A stretch of DNA of 64,000 nucleotides from Desmodus rotundus (lineage: Eukaryota; Chordata; Mammalia; Chiroptera; Phyllostomidae), in the NCBI RefSeq assembly GCF_022682495.2, contig NC_071391.1, forward strand, positions 42,065,998 through 42,129,997. Reading direction: 5' to 3'. Below are positions 47,804-62,000 of the stretch, piece by piece; position 1 is the first letter of the stretch, and each line of letters opens with the position of its first letter. The position numbers were made by a program, and so were the translations under genes. The notes below the pieces were generated by a model. The model searched no databases, was not told the DNA's origin, and worked only from the letters and a program-made list of their open reading frames with translations.

Positions 47804-50238
47804 CAGTGAGACCTGCCAGGCTCTCTACTTCTCTGACTTGTTGAGTAGTTTCCTCAGCAAGACTAGAACGTGGCATGAGTCTCATCCTTGTTTCTTTTCC
47901 ATGGACCCAACCGTCCACCCTTTATCCAGCCCTTCCTCTGTAAGAGAAGGACAATAATTCATGGAGCGATGGGAAGGAGGGCCTTGGTTCTGGGTGGTCG
48001 TTCAGCATCTAAGGGTTAGGAAATGCCCTGAGAAGCATTCACATTTTATAAGCCCTGGAACCTGTCACATCTACGTTATTAAATCATGCTATGTATTAAC
48101 ATCTATCTGTCCCAGAACCTACTCCAATTCCTTTCCTTTATCTTTTAAAATTTCTTGGCATCATCATATAGTAAATGAACAAACATCACTTAATTATTTA
48201 CTATGAGCTAGGTGCCACATGTACACGGGTGTGCACACGTACCTCCACACACGGGTGGCCAAAGGTAGGTTTACAGTTATGAGTACAGGAAAGAGAGTAT
48301 GATCCTAAATTATTATTTATTCATTAATTATTGTATTATTTACCTGTATTATTTGTAAACCTATTTTGCCCACCCTTGTGTATGTTTGAGGTGGGTGGTG
48401 AAGAGTGTGGGAACAATGAAGTAGAGTTTATGAACTATGCTGTATTTCTCACACTCTTATTAGAGACACGAGTACTATATATATTAGGACACACCTTTAT
48501 AAATGTAAGAACAGGGTTTTGGAAAAACAGCAAGAAATAGTGATATCCCAGAGCAGCAAGACTAAGGAGCTATTACCAATCCTGGGCCCAAGGACAAAGA
48601 GGAGGCAAGCAGAACTTGCAGAGGGTAGTTTGTATAGAAGGTCACCAGGCAGAAGCTGTGGTCTTCGTATATGGAGGTGAGGAAGCCATGGGAATAAATG
48701 TTTCAAAGTCATTCTTGACCTGCCTTCTCATTTTCTGTTACTGTAGTAAAAAAAAACAAAATCCAGGCTAATTTCCCCATGTGAAGATCCTTAATTTAAT
48801 CACATCGACAGAATTCTTTTTACCATGTAAGGGAACATATGTACAGGGGACTAGGACGTGGACGTCTCTGTGGGCCCATTATTCTGCCTGCCATCCTGTG
48901 GTCAAGTTAAATGAATGTGAGGCTGTGATAAGTGCTTGGCAATCATGAGAGATGGCGAATTTATAAATGGTGCCAACTGCTCAGTTGTGTGATTGCCATC
49001 ATGCAAATAAAACCCTGTGATTTGCCTTTTCATTTGCAAATTCCAATGGTGATGTTCAGAATGTGCTGCCCTCTCTGAGCCCTGATGCCTCTGATCTGAA
49101 GGATAACTTGTGTGGGAGACTGAGCTGGTCCTGGTACCTCCATGGCTCACAGAGTTAGAGTTGTTTAATGGGTTTGTGGAGAGGACATACCTGTGCAGTA
49201 AATGCTACTTTACTTTGTTAATTGTCACTACATTCTTGTGAATAGTTTACACACAGCTGTGGTGTCATGGTGCAAGCCTGTTGTTTGCCGAGAGTCCAGA
49301 GTTGGGCAATGTTCACTGGACGAAATCATAGAGTGTGGCTGCTGCTCTGTTTGAGCGATACCCAAGCTTAACATGAACAGTTGACTTCATCCAATCACAA
49401 TAAAATTTCCAAAAAAAATTTAGTAACCAAAGAATCTCTTGGTTATTCGCAGCAGTTTCCTTTAAGTTGTCCGCTAATACTTGACTGCAACTTCCTCTCA
49501 CACTTCCTGTCAGCAACTCTCATATCCGGAGTGGATAATCTGAGATGGAGGCAACTGTCAGTAGTGTGGAATTGTCTTTCTCCAGACAAGGCTCAGAACA
49601 TATGGGAGCAGAGGAAGAACTCCTCAATTGCCAGTGGAGTTTTTAAGTATCTTTTTACTTCCCCTCTCTCACTATAATTTCCATGAGGTGAGAAATTGGT
49701 CTGTTTTATTCATCAATGTGTCTTCTGGGCCTAACAGGGTCTAACACACGCTGAGTCCCGAATGAAAATTTGTTGCTAAAAAAAGAAAGAATGAAACAAA
49801 ACGCTGTTATTTATTTTCATTACTTTGCCTTGTAAACAAAAACATGTCTAAAAGTTGCTTGCAGAGTTTTTGGAAAAATAGAAGAAAGGACAGCAGAAAA
49901 TTATGAAATGATATGCATGAAGTTCCAGAAAAAGTTAAAACAGAAAACAGCAAATTGTAGTGAAGTTCTCAGCCTTTGCATGGGCACCTAATTTGTTTGA
50001 ACTAGTGGCATCTTCAGAGACAATGGTACCACAGTCCCATAGGACGCTGGGCCTACTGCATGCAGTTCTTTCTTTCATCGCTCATGTTGTTTTCAGAAGT
50101 GGATCCCAGTGGAAAGTCCGAATGGCAGTGAGTGTACTGTGGCTCCTGGAAAGAGTGGACTCCAAAAACCCAATGGGGGAATTCGTTTTTCTTTCCTTTG
50201 TCCTTGCATTCTACCCTTTCAGTTTCCATCTAAGTCAG
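47804..50238. other. Intergenic between OR2D2 and OR10A4-like, no gene
   Basis: No coding signal apart from antisense shadows. It contains a mariner-type MITE and AT-rich stretches. No repeat is named for 48500-50100. Confidence 0.5.
48247..48380. mobile_element. Mariner-type MITE
   Basis: Inverted ends: CACACGGGTGGCCAAAGGTA at the left, running into GGTTTACAGTTATG, and at the right GTAAACCTATTTTGCCCACC followed by CTTGTG and a TA. Same family as 16677-16799, with the TAGGTTTACA part better preserved. AT-rich core (TTATTATTTATT). No coding capacity. Confidence 0.75.
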
Positions 50239-51186
50239 TCAGAGTTTCTGTGGGCCCAGCGTCCGGCGGATGACCCATTTCAGTGCAGCCTTCACTTCAG
50301 TGTTCCTGAAGCTGTAAATGATGGGGTTCAACATGGCAGTCACCACCGTGTAGGAGAGCGACAGCAGCTTCTTGTTCTCAGGAGAGGTGCTGGACCGGGG
50401 TCGGAAGTATGTGAGGATGGCAGTGCTATAGAAAAGGGAGACAACCAGGAGGTGGGAGGAACAGGTGGAGAAGGCCTTGCGTTTCCCCTCAGCTGAGGGC
50501 ATCCTGAAGATAGTGGAGAGGATGCGAACTAGGACCCCAGGATCAGCAAGAAGGGGAAGAGGATGAAGAGAACAGTGGCTGTCAGAGTCTCCAGTTCAAA
50601 CAGCGAAGTATCAGCACAGACCAAGGCAAGGACAGGGGGACTGTCACAGAAGTAGTGGTTCACGCTGTTGGTGCCACAAAAAGGGAAGCTGAAAATCCAC
50701 GTGGTTTGCACAGTGGCCACCGGAAACCCTGAGCACCAGGATGCAGCTGCCAGCTGGGCACAGGCCCTCCCTGTGGCCTATGATGAGTGGGTAGCGCAAA
50801 GGGTCACAGATGGCCACATAGCGGTCATATGCCATTGTGGCCAGGATGCAGCATTCAGCAGCCCCAAAGAAGAAGAAATACATCTGAGTGGCACAGCCAA
50901 GGAAGGAGATGGTTGTGTCTTGGATGATCAGGTTCCCCAGCATCTTGGGCACAATGACCAAGTTGAAACCTATCTCCAGGAAGGACAAGTTCCTGAGGAA
51001 GAAGTACATGGGACTTTGTAGTGCAGAGTCAGCTGTAGTGACCAGGATGATAAGGATGTTGCCCATTAGGGTCACAATGTAAATGGTCAAAAGAAGGAGA
51101 AATAGTAGAGCCTGTAGCCTAGAAGACAAGGCTGAGAAACTCACAAAAACAAACTCGCTGACAGTTGTCCAGTTTCCCCACATCAT
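50239..51186 (-). pseudogene. OR10A4: OR10A4-like olfactory receptor, two small frameshifts
   Basis: Homology to OR10A4 spans the full length, from MMWGNWTTVSEF to a C-terminus ending RRTLGPQKL. It contains SPMYFFLRNLSFLEIGFN, MAYDRYVAIC (DRY intact), FCDSPPVLALVCADTSLFEL, KAFSTCSSHL and NPIIYSFRN. The frame breaks twice: one extra G near 50763-50770 (GAGGGCC where GAGGCC would keep the frame), after GHRE in the second intracellular loop; and one missing base near 50529-50533 (TCCTAGTTCGC for TCCTANGTTCGC), which makes an immediate TAG at the end of TM5. The rest is well preserved, so the damage is recent, or one or both are assembly errors. Confidence 0.88.
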
Positions 51187-52751
51187 TCTTCTGCCCAGGA
51201 TTTGGCTGGGCATTCGCACTCTGGGAAGAATTCTCCATATGTTACATAGACCTCTATTATACCCTTGGAAATGGAACCTTCTGTGGCTTCATTCTCTACC
51301 TCTCTTGGTATCGTTGTTGAAGATCAAACAGCTGTACTTTCAAACAAGGGAAATACAAGTCTGACTATGGGATTCACATTTTGGGGAGGAGAAGACTAAC
51401 CTTTTTTTCAGACTGAACTGAGGTACACCATGGACATGCATATCTACACATCCCCTGACTTTTTCTTTACTTTAGCACCAGTCACTGGTGCTAAAAAGAA
51501 GTCAGGCCAGGCCACGCATTTCTGAAGAGAAAGATCTTGAGGCACAAAGAAAGGTATTGGTGCAAGTCACGATATGTTTTCTACAAAATAAAAGGGTGGG
51601 AAGGAGGAAAGCAAAGGAAGTGAGCCAACAGGGATTGTTGAATCCCTGAGAAGTCCTGAATGTGTGCCAGTCTCCCGCAGCCCACACTCAGGTAGATTTC
51701 AGCATATTGGAGGAATCTTCATTGTAATAATGAAGAAGAACAAGGCGGGGAGAAGGAGATAGTATTTGGCGCTGTGGGGAGTGCACAGGAGGCTGCACTG
51801 CAGAGACACTTGAGTAAAGCCCTGAGCAGGTGCAAGATGTGAAGTCAGGGTGGAGCAGGAAGGAGGGAGGTAAAGAGCAAAAACAATGACAAAGTGCTAT
51901 TCAATTTTTTGGGGGCTGAATCCTATTCATTTTAAAAACTTCAAGCCAGGTATCACTTCTTCTATGAAAACTTCTTTTTGATACCTTTTTCATTTCACAT
52001 AAAAATTAACATTTATTGAGTACCTAATAAGTGCCAGGGCCTAATACAAATGTTTTGTATGGCTCATGCTGTTTGTCTGACAGCAACCAAAAGATAATAG
52101 AAACTTTTATTGGTCCCACTCTACAGCCAAGCAACAGGAGGAATACAAAAATAAGTACTTTTCCTAAGGATAGGCCGCCAGCAAGAGTTGGCATAGGGAC
52201 ATGCGTCCAGGGCCATGTGACTCCGAGTCATGGATTTAACCTCCAGGCAGCACTTCCACCCACTCTCTGAAAACCAGAAGAAGTCTGAGCTCCGGGAGAG
52301 GACAAGCTGGAGAGGTCGGCATTGGGTGACAGTAGGAGGCAAAGAGTAAGACAATTTCTCGAGAGGACCAGGACGTTTCAAGATATTAACACTGGAGATA
52401 TAAAATACCACTTTCATAGTCTTTATTTTAGAATAATCGTTAACTTAGGTCTCCCTCTCATAGTCAAGATGGTACGTGCCTTGAGAGAAGAAATTATGCT
52501 ACTTAACTTTTTATTTCAGTTCCTAGAAAGGTAGATGCCCAGTAAATTGTTATGGAATGAATGGATAAATAATGAAGAAAATGTGGAGAAATCAGGGAAA
52601 TAACTCTATAGACAGAATGTAGAAGCATAGTGAGTCCTATGCATAAGGAATTTAGACACAAAACACTCCATGCATCAACAACACGGCCTCATACAATATA
52701 CACAAATTTAAACAGTAGTGAGTTGTAAATTATACTCAGTATCTTCCTCCA
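51187..52751. other. Right end of duplication unit 1, no gene
   Basis: Upstream flank of the OR10A4-like gene. A MIR-like fragment lies at about 51995-52235 (ATTTATTGAGTACCTAATAA, AGTGCCAGGGCC). The rest is unassigned. The junction to unit 2 falls at 52751/52752 within CTTCCTCCA|CCCCAAGCC. Confidence 0.5.
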
Positions 52752-53579
52752 CCCCAAGCCTTCTCCTTTTATCTGCCCCATTTCAGAAAATGACAATGCC
52801 CACTATATAACCCAGGAACTGGGAGGAAAATCCTTTCATTCATGCCCTAGACTTGATTACTTTTCCTTCTGAACACTGTGTCAGTGTCCCCTTCCCCATC
52901 CCTACCACACTGATTGCAGATTCTGGCTCTTCGTTTCTCTGGCTTGGAATATTGTAGGAACCTCATTCCAGTTTGTTCTTTTCAAACCATCTTTGACTTA
53001 TGCGTGATCTGAGAGCAACTCTGATTAAGTTACTTCCTGCTTACTGTCCTTGGGATTAAGGACAAACCCCTTAATAAGGACTTTTTCTCTGACATGTGCT
53101 TGTTTTTCCAGTTGTGAATCCCCTACATGGCTGGTGCTCTGGTCACATGAAAATGTTTTCTGTCCTGTGCACACGCCATGTCCTCTCACCCCCCTTGCCT
53201 TCTGCAAGTGGTATTCTATTCTTGGAGGTCTCTTCCTGCAATTATGTATAACTTCCTGCTCATCTTGCAAGTTTCAGCTGAAACATAATTTCCTGTGTGA
53301 AGTTTTCTTGTCTTCCCTTGGCCAAACCAAGGAATCATTTTTTAATTCTCTTAGAACACTTTGTGTGTTTCCTGTAATAGAGCACTTTTATAATTGTGTG
53401 TGTGTGCGTCTAGTTATGTCGTTGAAATGTTAACACTATGAGGACAAATCTATTCCTTTGTCATTGTACCTTCTGCAGCTAGTGGAGTGCTGAACACCAA
53501 ACTTAGTAATTAATGTAGTCTAAGTTTTAATTAGTTTTACATAAGGTTGATGACATTATTAACAGCTTTAATTTTTGAA

Positions 53580-56500
53580 CCTTAGGCACAGCTAAGGTTC
53601 AAGATCAGATCACTTCCTACTTGTCCCACAGCTACTCTCTCAATGCTACAAGATTTAGAGTTAAGAGATGACAGAATGGTGGAATGATATTTTCTAAGAC
53701 TGAGAGTATGATGTTTGCCATGAATTGTTTGTGATAGGAATGGCCTTTATAGAAGTCATATTTAACTAGCTAGGCAAATAAAAAATTTAACCTGGAAGTA
53801 TTGCCGGTAAACATGTCAGACATTGTCTTGAGTCAATTAAGAGTGCAGGGAAAAGGAAAATGCACTAACTAGCGGGTAGAATGATCAGCCTTCCTTCCAT
53901 ACCTCTCGGACACATGAAGTTTCTGACCATGTATCTCCACTGAAACCCAGACGGTCCTCTCTAATGGAACAAGGGTCATTTTCAGGTTGCAGCCACCTCA
54001 CAGGAGGTCTAGTTATTGTGATGGCACACCTTTATAAGGTATCTCTCTGTTCCTCCTCTCGATTGAGTTTATTATGATTCGAATGTCAGTGGCTTTTCTC
54101 ATCAGAAGCCACAGAGCCCAGAAGACAGTGAAAAATCATCTTTAACATGCTAAAGGAAATACACTCTTCAATTGAGAATTGGTGTTACAGTAGCTCTAGG
54201 TTAGGAAAACTTAAAGCTGTTCATTGTAATCCCTAGAGAAGAGCTAAAAAACCATGACTCTTACTGTGTAGATAAAGGTCTCCAAAGCCACCTGGAACCA
54301 GATCCTTCAGATGCATAGAATTGTTTGTTACAAACTCCATTCCCTTTTCTCATCATGAAATTCAGCTCTTCTGATATATTGGTTCACTTCTTATGAACTA
54401 ATCTATCTGCATTAAAAGAAAACACACACACAGAGAAACTTGACCTGACTTAAGCCAACACTTTTCCTAGACCACTTCTAGATGCACTCATCACATTTAT
54501 GTTATGATTGAATGAGGCAGATTCTGTACGAGCAATTGGGAGTATATCAGTAACCACAATCGGATGAAGGCTGTCTTAATGTTGAACAGAAGATTCCCTA
54601 TGCTAAACTAGTGTATCTCATCACTGAAAGCTCTGTGTTACACACATGCTGAGAATATTGTGTTGTGTAGATTGTGAATTGCACCAGTCAGTCTGGAATT
54701 TTTAAGTAGTCAAGACATTAGTGGAGATAATTTGGTTTCATAGGCATATGTAATGGACATTTGTCAATTTTTGGCTTCTGATCATTGAATACCCTTTCTA
54801 CATTTATAGTTTTCTGTGAATTTGGGGGGATTTTAGAGTGTGCCTCACTCCACAGAACTTGAATATTACCCAAAATCCACTTTCTTTGTCTTCATTGCAG
54901 CTAGGGCATAGCATGTAACTTGCACTCAATTAGCTAGGCCCAGTCTACACTTTAAATTAAGAGGTAAGTAATACAAGAAAGCAAAGACAGCAAACCGTTT
55001 CTTGTATTTTTGAAAAATAGACATTTTAAAGCAGTTTCAGGTTTACAGGAAAATTGCAAAGATACATAGTACGTGAGCTCCCATATACCTCCTCACTTTT
55101 CCCCATTATTTTTTCTAACTTTATTTTTATTGCTGACACTATTAGAGATCTCCCTATTTCTCCACCCTTTGCACACCTCCATCCAGTCCTTAACTCCCCT
55201 CCCCACCCCACCCCCCTGTCCATGGACATCAACACACTGTTCTCTGTGTGGGTTATGCATATATGTTCTTGGGCTAATCCCTTCACCTTCTTTCATGCAG
55301 TCTTCTCTCCCCGCTCCCCTCTGACAGCTGTCAGTCTGTTCCATGTACCCATGCCTCTGTTCTATTTCGTTCATCAGTTTGTCTTACATTATTATGGTAC
55401 ATTTGTTACAATTAGAATAACATCGATACCTTATTAACTAAAGTCCATACTTTATATAGATTTCCTTAGGAATTTTTGTATTATTATTTTTTTTTCCTGA
55501 CCCTTTTTCTGATCCGTCAAAATACTGTTACATTGAGTTGTCAGGCCTCCATAGGATCCTCTTGGCTGTGACACTTTCTCAGACTTGTTTTCCATAACCT
55601 TTACAGCTTTGAGGAGTACTGGTCATATATTTTATGGGAAACTCATCTATGAGAATTTTCCTGATGTTCTTCCCATGAGTAGGTTCAGGTTATGAGTTTG
55701 GGGAAGGCAGATCACAGAGAAAGTGCTGTTTCCATCATATCAGCTGAAGGAGACATACTTTCAACAAGACTTATCACTGTTGGTGTTAGCCTTGATCATC
55801 TGAGTAAGGTAGTGTTTTTAATTGGATAATTTCTTTTTTTTTTTTTTTTTTTACTTTTTATGTCAGTGGCAGAGGAAGCAGCAACATCCCAATTTCCAGT
55901 TTCAGCAGAGCAGCAGCTCCACAAGCAATCTGCCCTGATGGTGTTGGCAGGGTAATTGCGCCATCTAGTGTTGGATGGTAGTTCTGTGATACCGTTTGGG
56001 TCTGTGGTTCTGGCTGAGGACCAGAATACCAGGATCGCCATTTTTCCAATATTTTTTCTTTCAGATTTAATCATGTATACTCAGTTCCTCTTACTTGCAA
56101 ATAAGAGCCCTGGGTGACACATTAAATTTATTATGATTTTGGGGTATGTATACTAAATATTATTTCTTTAGAAGCTTTCTGGCCCTTTATTCCCCCTCTC
56201 CCTCCACAGACTGAGAGAGAGTAGTTTCAAGCAGACTGCTTTTCTTTGGTAGTGTGAGAAAGGCCCAGCAGCATCTATTTTGAAGGAATAAATAGGAGCA
56301 TGATTCTCTCAACGTTTCAGTTGTCCATTTCCGCATCACAAACCCTCTCAAACGTAGTGCCTTAAAATGGTAACTATTTTATTTTGCTCAGGATTCTATG
56401 GGTTTGGAATTTGGACAGTGGGGATGGAAATTATGTTAGATAAAGGAATTTTAGCAGAAAAAGGGGATGGTTGTGTGAGAATTGATTTGGGGCAAATATG

Positions 56501-57020
56501 GGAACTGACTTCAATGAGTTGTGGTCTAGAAAGATAATAAAAGAATTGTTCTAGGAATAAAACTAGAAAAAGTGAGTTGAAGGTACATGAAAAATTGGTT
56601 TTGACGTACCCTGAGGAACACATTTGTAATAGAAAAACTATATATGAAAGAGAACAACCCAAGAGAGTCAGGAGCTATATCATTCTTCTTTAGGCAAATG
56701 CTACATACTTATTCAATAAAAAATATTATAGAGTAGTTTAGGCCTCAGACATATGGTTGGAATAGAAGACTGTTGAATTCATTTTTTACTCTGATACCCC
56801 ATAATTATATGAAATTTGGATGGATAGTACAAAAAACTTTTTGGGGAGGTTTCAGGAGAGAACATTATGAACTATCAAATATTATTACCTCTAGTACTTT
56901 TCACAAAATGAAATATTAAGGTACATGATCCCAGTATTAAAAACTTCCAGATATTTTGATTGTTTTTGTCAGAGCCTATTCCTACATTTGTATGACTGGG
57001 ACATCCAAACTTGAAACATC
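53580..57020 (+). repeat. 3.4-kb intergenic segment (copy 3 of 3)
   Basis: Nearly identical to 36690-40130. Differences include the poly-T length near 55830 and a restored G in CTGATGGTGTTGG near 55936, where unit 1 lacks one base. Confidence 0.9.
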
Positions 57021-59032
57021 TTTTTTTTTTCCTCTTTTAAAAAAATATATTTATTGATTATGCTATTACAGTTGTCCCATATCCCGCCCCCCCTCACTCC
57101 ACTCCATCCTGCCCACCCCCTCCCTCCCACATTCCCCCTATAGTTCATGTCCATGGGTCATACTTATAAGTGCTTTGGCTTCTAGATTTCCTACACTATT
57201 CTATCCTCCCCCTGTCTATTTTCCACCTATCATCTGTGCTACTTATTCTCTGTACCTTTCCCCCCCTCTCCCCAGCCCACTCCCCTGTTGACAACCCTCC
57301 ATGTGATCTCCATCTCTATGGTTCTGTTCCTGTTCTAGTTGTTTGCCTAGTTTGCTCTTGTTTTTGTTTTAGGTGCGGCCGTTAATAACTGTGAGTTTGC
57401 TGTCATTTTTACTGTTCCTATTTTTGATCTTCTTTTTCTTAGGTAAGTCCCTTTAACATTTCATATAATAAGGGCTTGGTGATGATGAACTTCTTTAACT
57501 TGACCTTATCTGAGAAGCACTTTATCTTCCCTTCCATTCTAAATGATAGCTTTGCTGGATAGAGTAATCTTGGATGTAGGTCCTTGCCTTTCATGACTTG
57601 GAATACTTCTTGCCAGCTCCTTCTTGCCTGTGAGGTCTCTTTGGAGATATCAGCTGACAGTCTTATGGGAAGTCCTTTGTAGGTAACTGTGTCGTTTTCT
57701 CTTGCTGCTTCTAAGATTCTCTCCTTCTGTTTCATCTTAGGTAATGTAATTATGATGTGCCTTGGTGTGTTCCTCCTTGCGTCCAGCTTCTTTGAGACTC
57801 TCTGAGCTTCCTGGACTTCCTGGAAGTCTATTTCCTTTGCCAGATTAGGGAAGTTCTCCTTCATTATTTGCTCAAATAAGTTTTCAATTTTTTGTTCTCC
57901 CTCTTCTTCTCCGGGCACCCCTATAATTTGGATGTTGGAACATTTCAAGATGTCCTGGAGGTTCCTAAGCCTCTCCTCATTTTTCCGAATTCTTGTTTCT
58001 TCATTCTTTTCTGGTTGGATGTTTCTTTCTTACTTCTGGTCCACACCGTTGATTTGAGCCCCAGTTTCCTTCGTATCACTATTGGTTCCCTGTACATTTT
58101 CTTTTGTTTCTGTTAGCATGGGCTTCATTTTTTCATCTGGTTTTCAAACCAATTCAACCAATTCTGTGAGCATCTTGATAACCAGTGTTTTGAACTGTGC
58201 ATCCGATAGGTTGGCTATCTCTTCTTCGTTTAGTTGTATTTTTTCTGGAGCTTTGGAGTGTTCTGTCATTTGGGCCATTTTTTTTGGCGGGGGGGGGGGG
58301 GGTTGGCCCATCTGCTACTTAAAGGGGTGGAGCCTTAGGTGTTACCCAGGGCGAGGTAATGCTGGTCACTGTGCTGTGACGCTGTATGTGGGGGAGGGGC
58401 CGAGAGGGAGCAATGGCGCCCGCTCCACTCTCCATCAGACCTCAATCTTTCACTCTGCTACCCACAATCAAACTGGGCCCGTCTGGTGTTGGTTCCCGAG
58501 TGGGTGGGCTTGTGCATGCCCTAGGCCCCTGTGGGTCTCTCCAACGACCTCTCCTGTGAGGCTGGGAGTCTCCGCCCCAACCCCCACGGGCGTTTTCAAT
58601 CAGACGTTTGAGGCTGTATTTCCCTGCGCTGGCGCCCTGTGTCGCGAGGTCTGCCTCGTTCCCCGCCTTTAGTCCCGGTTTATCTGTGCACGAATGTGTG
58701 GCCGTGGGGTGCCATGCGCCGCTCTGCCTGCCCTGTTCTCCGCCACTCTGAGTCCAGCCCTCTTGGTTTATCTGCGCAAATGTGGGGCCACAGGGTCTGC
58801 CAGTGGTCAGACTGCCTGCCCCATTGGTCCCATACTCCGCCAGTCTCGGTCCCGCCATGGCAACGCGAGTCCTCTCCACCCTGGCTGCCCATCTCCACCC
58901 CTCCTACCGGTCTGCATGAATGTTTATTTTTTATTTCCTTGGTGTCGGACATCCTTGCCGTTCGATTTTCTGTCAGTTCTGGTTGTGCGAGGAGGCGCAG
59001 TGTGTCTACATACGCCGCCATCTTGGTTCTCT
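57021..59032 (-). mobile_element. HAL1 copy C', duplicate in unit 2
   Basis: Same insertion as 40131-42143, copied by the tandem duplication; same flanks and same lack of ORF2. The G-run upstream of the ATG is 14 here against 16 in unit 1. Confidence 0.9.
57439..58278 (-). pseudogene. HAL1 copy C' ORF1 remnant
   Basis: 840 nt with the same two nonsense codons (45 and 83) as at 40548-41387, plus rare substitutions such as CAAGATG for CAAAATG near 57948. Confidence 0.9.
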
Positions 59033-62000
59033 TGAGCCCAATTTAATCTGGGAAGCGTTCTGCTTCCAGGCTGACTCACCTGGTGCTGGCAAGATTCAGT
59101 TCCTTACTGGCTGTTGCCTGGAGGCCTCCTTCAGTTCTCTGCCAGGTGTGGCTTCCTAACATGACAGCTGGTGTCATTACAGCATGTAACCTGCTAAAAC
59201 AGTGAGCTCTTTCTGCCCCGCTGGTGCTCAGGGACAATTGGCAGTCGGTGGGCAGGCGGGGCGGTCAAGGTCGCAGCGTTGGCGCCCGGTCATCATCGTA
59301 TCTTGGGGTTAAAGTCCACATCACTACCCCCGCCGCTCGTGATTACCTATCCCATGTTGTTGGGTTTTGATGCATAACCAACCAGGTTTAAAAAAAAGTT
59401 TATTCATCCCTGATTTACAAAGATTAAATAATAAAAAATATATTTTAATATGTTTTTCCTACATCACTGAGATTATTATCTGATTTTATTTTTCAGTGCA
59501 ATAATTAATAAATTTCATTGTTGGGTTTCTGATGTTGAAACACATTTGCATCCCAGAGAGAAATCATATTTAATTAGGCCATATTATTTTTAAATACACT
59601 TTTGGATTCAATCAGCTCTCCTTTTAGTTGGGATTTTTACATCTGCACTCTCCCACAAAAGGAGATGTTAGTGCTAACAACACATTAATTTTTTGTCCTC
59701 CTGGTAACCACTTTGATAGGAAATGCAGCTCAGGATTCACCCTAATGATTCAGAATTCTCCTGAGCACTTGAGCGGCTCCAGAGACTGCTCATGCTTCTC
59801 TTTGTTCATCGCTTTTAAATGCAAGAAATTGCTGCGGAGTATGTCCTGAAATCAATGAGAAGACCTCTGAACATGAGAGATGCGGGGATTCCCCTTCCTA
59901 CCTTGTCCTTGATTTTACTGAGCCCTTTGACTTTATGACAAGATGCTCCCAGTCTCCCTGCTGCCCATTGTGTAGCAATACCCCTGCAGCCGCTCTCCCA
60001 ACAGTGAGATGTCTTTATTGGTTTCGACATGCTAACTTGATCTGTTTTTGTCCACCAGAGGAGAAAATGTTGGTAAGGTTATTAGAGCGAGGGAAAGAGG
60101 AGGCACATGTTGAACAAAGGGGATAACTTGGCATATATTGAGAGTGAATTGGTCTCAATCCCTTCATACATTTGATTTTTTAAATTCACCTGATAATTGC
60201 ACAAACAATATAGTTCTTAGGGCTAAATCTTCTGTAATATATCTAGCCAAGGTTTTCTCCACAGTGGATCTGCCTCATCAAACCACAATTTCCATGTTGC
60301 ATTCCCTGTGAAGAAGAATCACGGTCCTCACCTGAGGGAGACAAAAGCAGAACGTCCATGGAATCATTATGGATCCTCTGGGAGAAACTTCTTATGCCTC
60401 TGCATGAGGTGGGAAGACGGTAAGTGGATATGGATGGTAGGTGATTTTGAGGTCAAAAGATCTTGGAATCAGAAATTTAATAGTTTTCTCTTGGTTCCTA
60501 TGGATTTCCCCAGTACCCTCTCCCTAAAAGAAATGTGAATTAGACAATGCATAGTTTTATGACCCTATCCCTCTATCCTACATCTGGTAACATGTCATTT
60601 TTAGAGAAATCAACTTACAAGTTGATGTTAAATCTGGAGAAAAGGCAGAATAACATGAAAGATTGACAGAAGAGAGGATTTTCTTACAGAAGATTCCTGA
60701 CCCTCGGGTGGCCCAGGGGAGCATTTTCTCCTCTACATGTGTGTGAGAGAATAACATGCTTTAAAAAAGAAATTAGGAGAGGTCAGGGATGTGGCCTTCT
60801 AATAGTATACTCCCCGGGTCAGTGAGCATCCCTACCATCCCACAAGTCACCAGTCACACTCATTTCTGACTCATTCACCTGTCTCCTGTTACTTTGGCTC
60901 AAGTCAAATCAGCTCAAAAACATGTGTTGGACACTTATTCTGTGCCAGGATTTATCTTATTTGCTGTGAACAAAGATGAGTCAGATGTGGTCGCTATTTC
61001 TGAATGTCTTACAGCAACAGAGGAGGAACATAACTTCAGTATAATTTGTTAGAGCTATGATGGAGGTAACTACATCATGCAGTAAGTACATTTTCGTGTC
61101 TAGGCTGTACCAGGTGTTTGTAAATGTGTGTATGTGTGTGTATCTATGTCTATGTGTGTTAAGGATGGGGGCTGGGGAATGGATAAGAAGACATAGAAAT
61201 CACCAAAGTCGTGTAGCTGCCCTTTCATTAAGTTGACCACTGATGCAAACATACTTCACTTGGACCTTTGTGACAAGTGTTTAGTTTTTATCCTATCTTT
61301 TCATCAAAACCAATAACATTATTTGCTTACCATTTAGATTTCCCTGAGGTCTAGACACACCACTAATACCTCTGAGAAGGATGTGAACTGTGGCAAAAAA
61401 AAGTAAGTCTAAAGGACCTGAGCTGAACCATCACCTGGAGACTTTAACAACTAACCAGGTAATACCTTCCATTACAGGATGGTAATTCCAAAAGTACCTA
61501 TCTTAAAATAGCCTGTGTTCTCAAAATTTATTTTTATATCAGCTATTTAACAAGAGTCTGCATTTCCTATCAGAAGTAATTCTATATTAGTTAGATTTAA
61601 GTAATTGTTAGATCATATGGACTCAGTTGGTCCAGTACATTCATTCATGACCCAGAATTCGCTTTGAATCTACGATGTTCCAGAGACACAATGGCACTGG
61701 AGATAAAACATGATTATAGTCTGGTCCGTCCTATCTGAGAGTCTTTGGCCTCAGAAGCTGGGTCTTCTGTGTCTATCCCCATCACCAAGAAAGTACTTGG
61801 CCAATCACATTTACTCAACAAATAAGGTGATTGAGTATTCAAAGTGTGAAGAATGTTCAACAGAAAGGATGCTAACTCTTTGTAGTAGGCATACCTTTAA
61901 ATAGAGGGAATATTAGATGGCTGAGCAAAACCCAGTAGAATATAAAAATACAGCGTGTCCTAGTTATGTGGGGAAAAATGCCTAGAAAGGTGGCCTGTGT

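Larger units (their letters stand above)
35862..52751 (+). repeat. Tandem duplication unit 1 (about 16.9 kb)
   Basis: 35862 to about 47112 matches 52752-64000 base for base except for sparse substitutions and short indels; the offset drifts between 16888 and 16892. The unit holds the 3.4-kb segment, HAL1 copy C, OR2D2 and the OR10A4-like pseudogene. The junction with unit 2 at 52751/52752 is ungapped. The left border is hidden by the gap, so a false duplication from haplotype separation has to be considered. Confidence 0.93.

Noticed and set aside
49960..50496. 178-residue plus-strand ORF, and 50668-51021
   Set aside because: Antisense shadows of the OR10A4-like sequence.
58082..58672. 196-residue plus-strand ORF, and similar ORFs at 41191-42157 and 58639-59046
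   Set aside because: Antisense readings of the HAL1 ORF1 and 5'UTR.
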